64,000 nt of DNA from Macrolepiota albuminosa (GCA_027475525.1 JAMWFC010000117.1:2900183-2964182), one strand, 5' to 3'; shown: positions 50,634 to 62,034, counted from the stretch's first letter. Program-made: numbers and translations. The notes: generated by a model not told the origin, from the sequence alone.

Positions 50634-51648
50634 TGATAACGCCCAGAGTTTGGTCAGTAACAAATATAGTTATAGTGTTACCATACCAATTGCTTGCATT
50701 GGGCACGCTATAAGTGATGTGAGGAGTCCCAGGCAGGTCCCAGAGAACGCGCCTATGAAAATGGGGAAGAGTAGGTAAGGGGGTCGGTAAGTGTAAAGCG
50801 CTAAGGTAAAGCACCTATGAAGGGAGCGGTAAGCGAACACAACAATGTCAATGGCAAGAACACAGTAAGCTTAGCGAAGTCTAAGCGTCATAAATGCCTG
50901 CTGTAGATGCAAGGCGCAAATAAGTCAAAGGCTAGCAATGAAGTCTGCAGCTGCCGACGAGCTCGACGTTGCTGACCGTAAATGAAATCTCGAGCGTAAG
51001 GGAGACTGAAGTAAGGGGAGCAGGAAACTCTGGTCTATTGTTCTGTTGCTGACCGTAAATGAAATCTCGAGCGTAAGGGAGACTGAAGTAAGGGGAGCAG
51101 GAAACTCTGGTCTATTGTTCTCTCCTGTATGTACAAGTCGGTAAGTACTTTATATACTACAAGGAGTTCACCATCGCCAGTGACCAACCATTGCCAAAGT
51201 GCGGTAAACTAGAAAATTTCATAGGGGTAGCTCCAACGGTTTCAGATCCCTACCGTCCATTCAAGAGCCTTAGCGACGCCAGGCGACAGATCGCGAAGCT
51301 AAACCATCACTCCATCACCCTTCTGTCCGTCAGAGTACCTAAGCGATGTCAGGCGCCAAATCGAGACGCTAAGCGGTGTCAGACGCCAAGGTCAAACACC
51401 AAGCTGTCCGTCAGTTTTTGATAGATCATCAGGCTTCTCGCTAAGCGCTGTCATCAGTGACTGATGCCATTTGTCAGTTGTTATTCAGTCTGCCGTTGGT
51501 GCTATCACTGATTGGATCTGCTTCTTGCCGTGCGCGGCCATCAAATCTTGCCAAAATTGGTTAGTTAGCGTGCGCTAAGGTATCCCGGACCTGTGCCGTG
51601 TTGCCGTAGCCTGCCGTTGATGTGCTGATCTTGTATGGGGTCCTATCA
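50634..51648 (-). repeat. Element 1-type LTR with internal 77-bp duplication
   Basis: TGATAACGCCC...GGTCCTATCA, 1015 bp, about 938 bp without the duplication at 50968/51045. More diverged from LTR 48191-49134 than that copy is from 1-908. It is the 5' LTR of the deleted copy on its left and abuts another LTR on its right. Confidence 0.88.
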
Positions 51649-52707
51649 CCATTATAGATGACTACAGATAGCACCAACACAAGCACCTCACATTGGCACA
51701 TTGGCACCACCAGGAGCAGCATGTCTTAGCACTTCAGGAGCTAATTTTTGTATATTTTTATATTAATAACTCGCAGCTGGAGCTTCTAATTACTCCAGGA
51801 CCATTTTTTATGGCACTATATATTCTTAGCACCCCTCTTGACACCTTGCCACACCTTGCCACTTACCCTTCAGGGCCATATATAGACATGGATATTTGGC
51901 ACCAATGATGCTCTTAGCTAGTAGCAGTAGGAATGATGAAGTATTTTTATGACAGACAGCTTGGAGTTTCACCTTAGCACTTGACCTTGCTTAGCACCTT
52001 GCCAACTCAGACTGACAGTATGATTGTGGACTTTTTTACCATATAGCTTAATTCACGGCATTCATTTACATATAAATACTTACTTTTTGTTAGTAGTATA
52101 TCATTAATTTGGCAGTAGAGATTGTATCCCAACATTTTGGTCACTCTACACAACAGACTACTTTTTGTTGACCATATCAGCAAGAGGACTCTGCTTTACT
52201 TTTCTCTCACTCTCTCTTGCTGCAATTTCTTAGTGCCTTACAACTATGGCAAGGCATTTGTGCTTAGATCTGCTAAGCAATCTTGTTATTTTATCATCTC
52301 TTTTAGATGCTAACACTTAACGTCTCTTAGCAACCCTCATCAGTGTCTCTTAGCACTTTTTCTTGGCAACTCTCTCCTGCACTCCTTAGTGCCTCTCCTT
52401 AGTGACTCTCCTGTGCTTCTGATTACTTTTCATTGGTGATTCTCCAGTATTTCTTAGCACCTTTTTTTAGCAACTCTCTCCTGTGCCTCTTAGAGCCTTT
52501 TCTTGATAATTTTTAGCATACTTTTGCCGCATTTATGGGCCTTATATAAGTGCCAATCACCTTCTTTCCTTGCCATCAATCTCTTGTCTACTGTGCATTC
52601 TCTGAGATCTGTCTGAGACTCTCTCTTATACTTAGCGTGCCCACAGCTATATTGATTAAGTAGCTGTACTAGTGATAGTGCACCTTAGCTCAATTTGGGC
52701 ATCATCA
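51649..52707 (+). repeat. Old LTR copy related to the solo LTR at 16956-18105
   Basis: CATTATAGATGAC at the left end and GGGCATCATCA at the right match the solo LTR, including the run around TATAAATACTTACTTTTTG. The first bases (TGATGAGCTC) are missing where it meets LTR 50634-51648. CpG sites of the younger copy are mostly TpG or CpA here. Confidence 0.75.
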
Positions 52708-52710
52708 TCA

Positions 52711-55121
52711 GGATATATTAACATTTGAAAAAAGATATCCATCAAGTCAATTTTCTCCCAAATATGTGTGCCTGGCCTAGTACAATTAGCCAAAATATTG
52801 TCTATTTGGGGTAATAAGAAGTTGTCAAAGATTGTACATGCATTTAGCCTTTGGTAATCATTTACCCAACGCAGCAATACAGTTGGATCTGATTTAAAGA
52901 TGACAAAGAAAGGACTCGCATATAATAACAATGATGGTTGAATCCTCTCAGCAGCAACATGTTGATCAATTAGCATTTTCCATCAATCTTTGTACTTTTA
53001 TGGATACAAATATGACCTTGCAACAAAAATTTTTGCCAATGGCTTTATTTGGATTTTGTGATAGACACTTGTCAGCAATTTATTAGCATGTTGAATGCTT
53101 GTTGGAAAAAGACTTCCAAAACACTGTTTCATTCTTGCATCTAACTTTTTCAATTTTTGCAACTACATGAGCTGTTCAATGCATGTTTGAACCAGTGCCA
53201 ACAAAATGGGCTCACTTGGTATCATGTTTCCTGCTGCCTGCTGGAACTTTGTCAATTGTGTAGCAAATAGAGCATTCAACTCAAAGTTTATAAGCTTTCT
53301 TGATGCCTCTATCTCTTTCTGACCCTGTTTTATCTATTTTATTTTCTTCTGCTTTGCAACTCTAGCTTTTCATCTCTTTGCATGCAGACTAAAAACCTCC
53401 TCCTTTCTAGCCCACACAGGATCAGATAGATTCAACAAATCAAAACTCAAACTCTTTTCTGTAATCAACTCTGCTTCTAAATCAATGACCAACTTATTTT
53501 GCTTTAAAAAATTGAGCCCCAGTATTATTTTCATGTGTAGATCAGGACAAATAATAAAAACTTGCAAGCATGATTGCCATTGAGAACATGGAGATATAAC
53601 TACAAGTTTGACATATTGTCAGGACAAATAATAAAAACTTGCAAGCATGATTGCCATTGAGAACATGGAGATATAACTACAAGTTTGACATATTGCGATA
53701 ACACCCTTTCTGACTCAATTCCTGACAATGTGAAAACTCCTGATACTCTCAAAGGTTTCTTCAATTTACACATTTTGAGTCCCAATCTGTTCACTAACAT
53801 CAAAAAAATCAATGCTAGAGGAGATCCTATGTTAATAAGCGCCTTTTAAACTAGAACATGTGTAATAGACAGCCTCAACACCAAATAAAAACAAGTAACA
53901 TGTTGAGGAAGAACATACTTGCTTCTTCCATCACTACTGTCTTTATCAGAATCTGAATCCCTAAATATTGCAGCTACTGTTACTACTAATGCTTTTTTCT
54001 TGCCTTTCTCTACTTCTCTCTTTTTCAAGAAGTCAGCTCTAGCTCCTTTTACAAATGCAGGAGTCAGCTTGCAATTGTTATACTCTACTAATGTCAAAGC
54101 CTTCTCTTTGTCTGGACAATCTCATGCCTGATAGTTGACATACAGACATTGACACTGATAACATCCTTGGTGCTCATCAAGGATGCTCTGTTCCTCCAAT
54201 ATCAATGCATAAACATACATATGCACAGAGCCCATTGTCACTATGCCCTCCACCAACACTGTTGCCTTAGACCCTACATTTAGACTCAGCATGTTCATAC
54301 CATTCTTGAGCTGAGACTTGGAAGAAGCAGCAATTGCTGCTGCAAGATATTTACTAATCTGCATCTTTTTAGCTGCCAGAGCTATGTTAAGGTCTGATAC
54401 CATACAAAACTATTGTGAAAACTCCTTTATATCATCATAGCACCCATTTTTATTTCTGATGTGATACTCTCAGTAAAGATTGTCATGGCAATGCAACAAG
54501 AGGTGGTTTCACATCCTATCTGGACTGATATAGAAATGTGAGTCTGAACTCAATGTGTCATTTGCCTCCTGCAAGTTGCTCACCCACTCTGCAAACCATT
54601 CCTTCTCACCTTGTTTCTTTGTTAAAATTTGAGCTATTTTCCACATCTAGTCTGTCACTAATATCTCTCTCCTAAGCCAAGCCATGAACACCAAAAATGT
54701 CAAAGCTTAAATGTGAGTCTGAACTCAATGTGTCATTTGCCTCCTGCAAGTTGCTCACCCACTCTGCAAACCATTCCTTCTCACCTTGTTTCTTTGTTAA
54801 AATTTGAGCTATTTTCCACATCTAGTCTGTCACTAATATCTCTCTCCTAAGCCAAGCCATGAACACCAAAAATGTCAAAGCTTTGAGTTCCTGCTCATAT
54901 TCTCTCATCCACACATGGACATCACTGGAATCAATATTGTATAAGACTTTTTTCACCTGCCTATCTACTCCAATGCCTTTATGACTAAAATACCATTTTG
55001 CATAGTGCTTGAATGCATCTAGCTGGCAGGGACCAATGGTTCCCTGCCTGATCAATGGAGCATGGCTGACAGATATTTGCATTACTTCTGCTATATATGT
55101 GGTGTCAAAGGTCAAGGACAT
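52711..55121 (-). pseudogene. Decayed Ty3-type gag-pol
   Basis: Minus-strand fragments in order: 54822-55121 capsid-like (YAKWYFSHKGIG, VWMREYEQELKAL); 54122-54403 Gag C-terminal part; 53846-54097; 53600-53812 and 53370-53567 protease (NRLGLKMCKLKKPLRV, KIILGLNFLKQ), in which the active-site triplet appears as GSP instead of DSG; and 52711-52976 the start of RT (FFVIFKSD, LRWVNDYQRLNACTI, KIDLMDIFFQM). Stops and frameshifts are frequent; duplications at 53542/53619 (77 bp) and 54534/54709 (175 bp) add some. The catalytic RT motif and everything downstream are absent. Confidence 0.75.
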
Positions 55122-55575
55122 CAGCTTCTTTTCATGCAGCTATAAGATTATTGACTTATCTGAAGAGGAAGAGCTATGAATCAAGGTCAATGGTGACACC
55201 AAATAAGAGGACTTAGGAGTCTGAGACAGCAGAGACAGACTAGATGACTGCATCAAAAAACAAGGTGAAACTGGCAATGAATGTAATACAATGGGTGGCA
55301 AGGTGTGCCAGGCAGATTAAGATTAAGGGTCAGAGCAAGAGCAAGAGCAAGGACAAGATTGAGAATGAGTATGAGAATGAGAACAAGATTGAGATTGAGC
55401 CTGAGAGCAAGAATGAGAAGAAGGCCATGGATGCAACAACTGCTGGATCTGTGAATGAGTATGAGCCAGGGTATTTCTGTTCAGGAGGTCATACCATCCT
55501 CCTTTTCCCTTTTATCTGTACTGAAAACCAAACTGGCAATGAACCCTCTTTTTTGTTGGCACCACCAACCCTTCC
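55122..55575. other. Low-complexity stretch between gag-pol remnant and LTR
   Basis: An open frame at 55244-55819 begins with AGAGCAAGAG-type repeats (Lys/Ser/Glu/Asn-rich) and runs into the LTR at 55576, so it is probably not a gene. Confidence 0.4.
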
Positions 55576-56063
55576 TATAAGGGTGACCTCTGGAGGCTGT
55601 GGCTCAGTCACACAGCTGGCAGAGGGAGATCCAAAGTATATTAGAATATATACTGACAATATTATAATAACTACTCACCTGGCAGAGGAAGATCCAAAGA
55701 GAACAAGTCTAGAGATTTCCTATGCCAGGTTAGATGCTTCTGAGGCCTCTGAAGCATGGGAAACAACTGTACAGTACAACAAAACCTTAAAAACTCAAAA
55801 CTTGCCTACACACAAATAAGTGGCAAACTCTGGCAAACTCTGGCTTATGTAAGCAGTCTGGAAGTGGTGCTGAAGGGCCCACACTTGTCTGAATGGTAGC
55901 TAAAGAATCAGAGCACCTCAAAAGCTGAGAATAGTACTAACAGATAGTGTTGAAAGAATAGAAACAGTAAAATTAGATAATGTCAGAAGAAATAAAAGAA
56001 GGAATGAAAAGAGAGTGAAGAGATAAGAAGTGAAGGAAGGAAGAAATGAGGAGTCCCCTAACA
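55576..56063 (+). repeat. Old solo LTR, inverted copy of 19103-19619
   Basis: Begins TATAAGGGTGACC where the reverse complement of the younger copy has TGTAAGGGCGACC, and ends TCCCCTAACA against TCCCCTGACA. Flanks are CTTCC and CTTTC, probably a 5-bp target duplication with one C-to-T change. Confidence 0.75.
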
Positions 56064-56541
56064 CTTTCCTGTCACTGAAAAAGCCAACAAAGAACTCCTT
56101 CTTCTTCTTCTCAACACTACTCCTGCTATTTCTCCTGTCTGGCCTGCCAAAAAAAACAAGCGTCTCTACTTGCCTAATAATACAGAGAGTAGTCTTCTCA
56201 GAGTATTTTGTATGATTCAAAAAAAAAGTGTAAGCAGATGGCTTGAGTTTGTTGTCCAACTTCACTTAGAGTTAAAGGAAAATGCATATAAAGACAGAAT
56301 GGCACAAAATATAATTCTTCAAGAGAACTCTAACTAATCCTATTATCTACTCTCCCCTATATACTAGCTCCAAATAAGGTTTTAATAAAATGGAATGATA
56401 CAGAAAGGAGGGATAGGATGAATGTAGCATATATTTTGAAATGTGACCAAAGCGTGACTAAAGTTGGTTGACTTGCAACCGCCAGTTCACGCTCCTAGTC
56501 TTTTCAAGTGAGTACGCACTACATGGTTTATTTGTATTGTC
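56064..56541. other. Non-coding stretch
   Basis: No gene recognised between the LTR and the first DIRS-like coding remnant. It contains AT-rich sequence and a CTTCTTCTTC tract near 56100. Confidence 0.35.
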
Positions 56542-57861
56542 ATGACTGGCAGAGACAAAAGAACTTGTAGCAAGCTAGGCATGGCGGTTTCAGCTGCATA
56601 TATATCTGTATTCACTCTCCAACTGTCTTTGGTGGCATCCTTGAAAATAGCTCCTTCGGATGTGTTGAGGGAGGCTGTAGCTTCTGAAACTGTAGAGAAA
56701 CTGGTTAAGCACAAGGACAATCTGGACATAGTGGTTTCCATAGCTTTTCCGGTACATGTTCTGTTGTATGCTCCTTAGATGGAGAACGTATAGGCCACCC
56801 TTCTTCCTGGTGCTCCAGTAGAGATGAGCGATCCTGCTGTCACAAACAAGGTGCAAAGTGCAAATCAGAGGTCGAGGCTCAATGTCCTGGAGGAGAAACA
56901 CATCTCAGACAAGATTCACCAGGCCCCAATGCCTGTTCAGCCTTGGACAAGTAAACATTCACATGCAGCCATCTCTTTGCAGGAAGCCCCTGCTTCTATC
57001 ACCCCAGCAGCAGTTCCAGTTTTTCCCATACCTTTACCTTCGCATCCTGAAATGCCTGAGTGCTGTTCTTATTGCTTGAGGTCCACTCCTCGCTTGGGAA
57101 GAACTCTTGATTATGTTACTCCACCCTGAGGCCATATCCATTCTTAGGAATGTCTCAGAGGGCAAACCCCTTTGATGGAAGGTTCATCATTGGACTTACA
57201 ATAACCAGATTGGAACCAAAGAAAGGATCAGGATGGACAGGTTGTGACGTTGATGGAGGCCCAATTGCAAAGCTTCTTACAAACTTACGGTTGGAATGTT
57301 TCCAGACAGGGTGAGTTTGAAGCTTACTTATTGTGGCTTCTGGTGGATGCACATATGCTGGATTTATGCTTCACTTTTGTAAGCGCATACACTCAACAGA
57401 GACTTGTGCACCTGTTGCGTGTGTGCCTTATGTGCCTATGTGGGGAGGAGGCCTCCTGTGCCTACTTCAAAGGCCTCATGTGCTTACTTCAAGGGTCTCA
57501 TATGCCTATATTGACAGCCTCCTGTGCCTACATCAAGGGCCTCTTGTGCCTTAAATGTTGGATAGCCTTATATGCCATTTGACGTCTTACGTACCTTTTT
57601 TTCTGAGGCCTTATACACCTTTTCCTGACAACTATGCACAGCCTTATATGTCTGTCTGAGTGAATTAGTTATTCAGCCTCCATACATTCATTTGTTCTGT
57701 TGGTTAATGCCTTCCTTTCCAATCTCCTCTTTTTTTTCATTCCTGAATAACCACATGTGATTTGGCTCACACTCGTCCCAGCGTTACAGGCCCATCTGCA
57801 GACTATCCAAAATTAGGGGTTTGGTGCTGTTCCCCCTGCCCATCTTGGCTCTGATTGGGGT
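56542..57861 (+). pseudogene. Upstream coding remnant, probably 5' part of the DIRS-type element
   Basis: 56542-56778 and 56824-57129 are in the same frame, parted by two stops. The first reads SAAYISVFTLQLSLVASLKIAPSD ... VEKLVKHKDNLDIVVSIAFPVHVLL in segments, a helical coding-like sequence; the second includes ANQRSRLNVLEEKHISDKIHQAP. I take it as the first ORF of the element, by position only. 57400-57560 has repeated GCCTCCTGTGCCTAC-like units. Confidence 0.35.
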
Positions 57862-58890
57862 GTGGAAAACAAGAACAGAGGTAGCAATTTAGTAGCTAAC
57901 ATGCAAGCCTTTCTCCAAGCTCACAACACAGATCATAGAGCTCCTGGTGTATTTTTGGAGGAGGCGGCCAATGATGACATTGCTCACTCTGCTTGCACCA
58001 TGCATGGTTATCCCCCTGTGCTCAGTCATCAGCTTTCCTCCACAGACAAAGTCTTCCCCCACAAGGTCAGGAGGGCTCTGGAAGCGGGGATGTTGGAGTA
58101 CATACTCTTAGATCTGCTGACTGATGATGCTTGTCATCGTGCAGCTAGAGAGCCTCCTGGTCCAGAAGCAGCCTTCGTGATTTTTAATAGGAAGCTCAGG
58201 TTGCCCAATGCCTTCTTTGACATGTCTAAAGAAGGCAAGCTCTTTTTCAATGAGTGGGTTAGTACCAGTGCCAATCTGGTGGCAGCCATACATCAGCACC
58301 TGTGTGCCAAAGGAGATCATGGGGCAGGTGGCCCAATTGCACTAGAGATTGCAGACTCCTTCAAAGGACACTTTAAATACCTAAAGAACCTGCCTGATGC
58401 TAAGGTACAGTTTGATGTGGTTTTTAACTATGATCGTTGTCTGTGCTCACTCTTTGTATTAGACTCGCACACATTCTGGATGGACAATTTTCATTCCCAT
58501 GTTTGGCAAGAATGTCTCAACCAGCAGTATGCTGCAAGGGTCACACATTCGGACAATAAGTTGGCCACAATTGAGTCCTTTCTGCCCAAATCTAAAAGTA
58601 AGGACACAACAAACAACCCATCCTTTCTGCAGCAGAACAATCCCAGTTCCTCACACAGACTTACCAAATGCATTGCTTGTGAAGCATCAGATCACAAGCT
58701 CCTCACCTGCCATTGTGAACCCAAATACCTTTGTAAGGATGGCAAGATCTGGAAAACACCTGCAGGTGCTTCTATATGCTATGGATTTAATAGCTTTGCT
58801 TCATGCAGCAGGAGAACTTCCTGCACTCATGCATGTGTCTGCTCTCTGTGTGGATCAACTTCTCACAGAGTGCAAGCATGTTCAGCTTGA
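57862..58890 (+). CDS. DIRS Gag-like protein with two CCHC knuckles
   Basis: 342 codons, open. The start codon is the first ATG-like position of the frame; coding character extends a little upstream. The N-terminal two thirds are helical (VRRALEAGMLEYILLDLL, MSKEGKLFFNEWVSTSANL). C-terminal knuckles are CIACEASDHKLLTC and CSLCGSTSHRVQAC, both C-x2-C-x4-H-x4-C, with a further Cys-rich segment CYGFNSFASCSRRTSC between them. It would bind the element RNA. The pol frame overlaps its 3' end. Confidence 0.75.
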   Translation: MENKNRGSNLVANMQAFLQAHNTDHRAPGVFLEEAANDDIAHSACTMHGYPPVLSHQLSSTDKVFPHKVRRALEAGMLEYILLDLLTDDACHRAAREPPGPEAAFVIFNRKLRLPNAFFDMSKEGKLFFNEWVSTSANLVAAIHQHLCAKGDHGAGGPIALEIADSFKGHFKYLKNLPDAKVQFDVVFNYDRCLCSLFVLDSHTFWMDNFHSHVWQECLNQQYAARVTHSDNKLATIESFLPKSKSKDTTNNPSFLQQNNPSSSHRLTKCIACEASDHKLLTCHCEPKYLCKDGKIWKTPAGASICYGFNSFASCSRRTSCTHACVCSLCGSTSHRVQACSA

Positions 58891-59935
58891 GCACCTGTTT
58901 CCTTTGTTGACTCCTCTTCATATGGACAGGTGGGAAACTGCCTTATGCAGGGCGGGAGCCTTCGACAAATTCACGGAGGTGCCAGAAGGCCTTTGCAATG
59001 GTTTTAGCATTGGCTTGGATTCCTTTTTTATCAATAAGTCTTTTATTCCTCCAAATCACTACAAGTCTTCCGAGGTGCATGATTTCATTATTTCTAAATA
59101 CTCTAAAGAGATCAAACTCAGTCAAGTCTCCCCTGGTTTTATTCCTGAACAAGCAGAACTTCTTTTCAGTCCCTTTTGAACCACTCTCTTAAATGTAATT
59201 CTTAGTGCAGGTGGTAAACAACGTGTTACACTGGATCTCTCTTTCCCTCGGCACAACTTCATCACATCTTCCATAAACTCCATGATAAATTCTTCAGCCT
59301 TTCAGTGCGACTGGGGAACCTTCGCTGATTGTTGGCTCTTAGTGGCAGATTCCCCTCCTGGGACACAGGTTGCTGTCTTCAATGTAGAATTGGCCTTCAG
59401 AATCATCCCTACTCACCCTTGTAATTGGCCCTTGCTGGCCATTTCCATAGCTGGTTTGATCCACTTCAACTTCTGTCTGAATTTTGGTGCTTCTTGTTCC
59501 CCCAACATATTTGGTTGCATTGCCAATGCTATTGTGCAAGTCTTCCTGCATGCAGGCATCAATGCTGGTCTCAAATGGGTAGATGACTTCATTTTCTTTC
59601 ACTATCCTCTCTATGACCAGGTACCCTTGGTTTACTCATATGATGAATTCTTGATTTGGTCAACAGCGGAGGACCTTGAGTGGCCATGGGCTCCAGACAA
59701 GTTCACACCTTTTTCAGACATGTTTAAGTACATCAGCTTTATTTGGTCTATAATGCATAAAACAGTTGCTCTTCTGGACAATAAATGCGAGAAGTATCTC
59801 TCAAAACTGGAGGAGTGGTCTCAACTCACCTCAGTTTCCTTGAAGACAACAGAATTCTTAATTGGCATACTCAATCATGCCTGCCTTGTTATCCCTCAGG
59901 GTCGCTCCTACCTTCCTGCTTTGTATGCCTTTTGA
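58891..59935 (+). pseudogene. DIRS reverse transcriptase, interrupted
   Basis: Frame up to TGA at 59177 ends EQAELLFSPF; coding continues in the same frame as the 59282-59935 ORF (LSAGGKQRVTLDLSFPRHN, then FQCDWGTFADC, FNVELAFRIIPTHPCNWPL, FGASCSPNIFGCIANAI and catalytic KWVDDFIFF). The thumb-like region follows (KYISFIWSIMHKTVALL, KYLSKLEEWSQL). At least two in-frame stops (59177, 59933) break it. Confidence 0.8.
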
Positions 59936-60059
59936 GCTTCTTTCCCTATCAATACTAGTTGCTTCCTCAAACATTGCCCTCACAAAGCAGTTGCAGACAA
60001 AATTGAATGGTGAAAGTTGACCTTGAGCAAGAATTGGTGCAGTGTGAAAATCAACTGTC

Positions 60060-60547
60060 CCCCAGATCCCACAGATACCAATCTCTTTGTAGACGCTTCG
60101 ACATCGTGGAGGATTGGACTAATCTTGAATAACAAGTGGCTTACGTGGCCTTTGAAGGTTGGTTGAAAGTCAAAGGGCAGAGACATCGGCTGGGCAGAGA
60201 TGGTCACCATCGATTTGGCAGTCAAAACTCTAATCAAAGCAGGCCACACCAATTGTCACGTCATTCTCAAGTCAGACAATACCAGTGTAGTTGGTGCTCT
60301 TGCAGCAGGTTATTCAAGGAGCACTTAACAAAATTTCATTCTGAGACGCATCATGGACTTTTTCCAATTGCATAACATTTGGCTCACAATCAAATGGGTT
60401 CTGTCAGACATGAACAGAGCCAACGGACCTTCCAGAGGCATTTTTCCATCAAAATCTTTGCTCTTTTCTCTTCCTCCTGCCATCCCTGCATATTTGAAGG
60501 ACTTTGTTTGTCATGCTATTTGTCATAATGAAGTAGTCAACAAATAA
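60060..60547 (+). pseudogene. DIRS RNase H
   Basis: Fragments in sequence: LFVDASTSWRIGLIL with the first Asp, IGWAEMVTIDLAVKTLI with Glu, LKSDNTSVVGAL with Asp, and VLSDMNRANGPSRG as the last block. A stop lies inside (after YSRST) and one near 60012. Joined to RT upstream in the usual DIRS order. Confidence 0.7.
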
Positions 60548-60889
60548 GTTTGTTATTATTCATTCTGTGAGACAATGTAATTTTAATTTTCATTGTGGTT
60601 TGTTTATAGCATGTCTCATTGGTTCATTACCTCTCCAAGAGGTGGACAATGATCAACTCCACTTCATCATCGTCTTTTACTTTGGCACTTGCCTCCTCTT
60701 AGACTCTTAGACTTTGGCACTTGCCTCTTCTTAGTGTGGTTGACAACACTCTTTTACTTTGGCACTTGCCTCCTCTTAGACTCTTAGACTTTGGCACTTG
60801 CCTCTTCTTAGTGTGGTTGACAACACACCTTTCCTTGTCACCTTTCCTCAATGCCTTATAGATATGGTTTTGTATTTGCTCAGTGTTGA

Positions 60890-62034
60890 CGCTATAAAGG
60901 CAGGAAAATCCTAAACAACAGATTACAGACCTCACGATTCAACCCATACGACATCTCTAAGAACTTCAATAGACTATCCAGACCATATTCTCCACGAACC
61001 ACTTCATTTCTGTCTTCCCACATAAAACTTGCACCCTGGATGGAGTTTGACAAGGATGAGCACAAGGTTAATTTTGTTATTAACCATGTGTGGTCAGCAT
61101 CTACTCTGGACAGATACAAGGACTACGTAAAAGAATTTTTCAACTTCTGTCAAAAGAGAGGTATCAATACATGTGGGGTTTTTCCACATCCAAACATCTG
61201 CTGTGCTCTTTTGTGGCATCCATGGCCAGTTCTAAAGCAGGGGGAACTGTGTCTGCAAAGATCTCAGCTCTCAAAGCCTGGCACATTCTTCACGATCTGC
61301 CATGGATGGGTTCATCAAGACTGAAGTATACACTCAAGGGTATTGAAAACTTACGCCCTCCTGATTCAATAAAGGAAAAGCACCCACCTGCTTCATTTGA
61401 CATGTTTCTTGTGTTCAGACACCATCTCAACCTTGCTTTGCCTGAGGATGCCTGCATTTGGGCAATCACATGTACTGCATTCTGGTCGCAGATTTGGATG
61501 GAAGAGTTCTGCCCCAAGACCAAAACAAACTACAACGTCAACATTACACCCACATGAGAGTGCTTTGGAAATCCATTTCCAATGGAAACAAGAATGTTAC
61601 ACCTTTCTTGAACTAAGAGAGGGGGAGTAAAAGGAGAAACTGTTGTGGTTACTAGGCAGAATGATATCAATGATCCAATTGCAGCTTTGGAAAACCATTC
61701 TCTCATCAATAAGTGCTCTCAGATGGATACAATAGCATCATTTAGGAATTCTTCTGGTTGTATGATAGGCATGACTGTCTATTGTCTGCTGAGGAGACTT
61801 GATGGGATTCTTGCTGAAGCACATCAACCTTGCATTACTGGATACTGTTTCCAAATCAGGGGCACAACACATTTGTTGCTACAAGGTGTTCCACCTGACA
61901 TGGTCAAACTGATGGGCAGATGGACTTCAGATGCCTTCCTACGTTATTGGAGGTCCCTGGAGATAATTGCTCCAATGTATGTCAAATTGCTAAGGCCTGT
62001 AATGGATCATCTGGATCGCTGTCGCCTATGGTAG
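60890..62034 (+). pseudogene. DIRS tyrosine recombinase, frameshifted and catalytically altered
   Basis: N-terminal SAM-like part: ASTLDRYKDYVKEFFNFC, frameshift near 61170-61190, then KISALKAWHILHDLPW and RLKYTLKGIENLRPP. Catalytic part: CTAFWSQIWMEEF, where other DIRS recombinases have a QxRLGE-like block with the first Arg; and GYCFQIRGTTHLLLQGVPPDMVK, where HCFRIGGTTH would be expected. GRWTSDAFLRYW keeps the GRW motif and the nucleophile Tyr. Each apparent loss can be explained by single C-to-T or G-to-A changes. The consensus is recalled from the family, not computed. Confidence 0.75.

Larger units (their letters stand above)
1421..60826. repeat. Set of direct duplications with a period of 77 bp
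   Basis: First and second copy starts: 1421/1498, 1567/1644, 3295/3372, 17524/17601, 29612/29689, 32081/32158, 39085/39162, 39644/39721, 40131/40208, 42293/42370, 43591/43668, 43908/43985, 44091/44168, 44869/44946, 46342/46419, 47384/47461, 50968/51045, 53542/53619 and 60673/60750. Related cases are 46062/46138 (76 bp) and 54534/54709 (175 bp). The copies look exact over about 70-77 bp and occur once each, in coding and non-coding repeat DNA alike, but I found none in the four host genes. Confidence 0.92.
56542..62034 (+). mobile_element. DIRS-type (tyrosine recombinase) retrotransposon, decayed
   Basis: The order gag-like protein with CCHC knuckles, DIRS-type RT, RNase H, tyrosine recombinase, all plus strand, is diagnostic of DIRS elements, which lack an integrase and move through a circular intermediate. 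Termini were not identified; inverted or split repeats typical of the group are not obvious, so outer limits are approximate. Confidence 0.85.

Noticed and set aside
55244..55819. A Lys/Ser/Glu-rich protein of 191 codons.
   Set aside because: It starts in AG-rich simple sequence and runs into the solo LTR at 55576, so it is probably chance.
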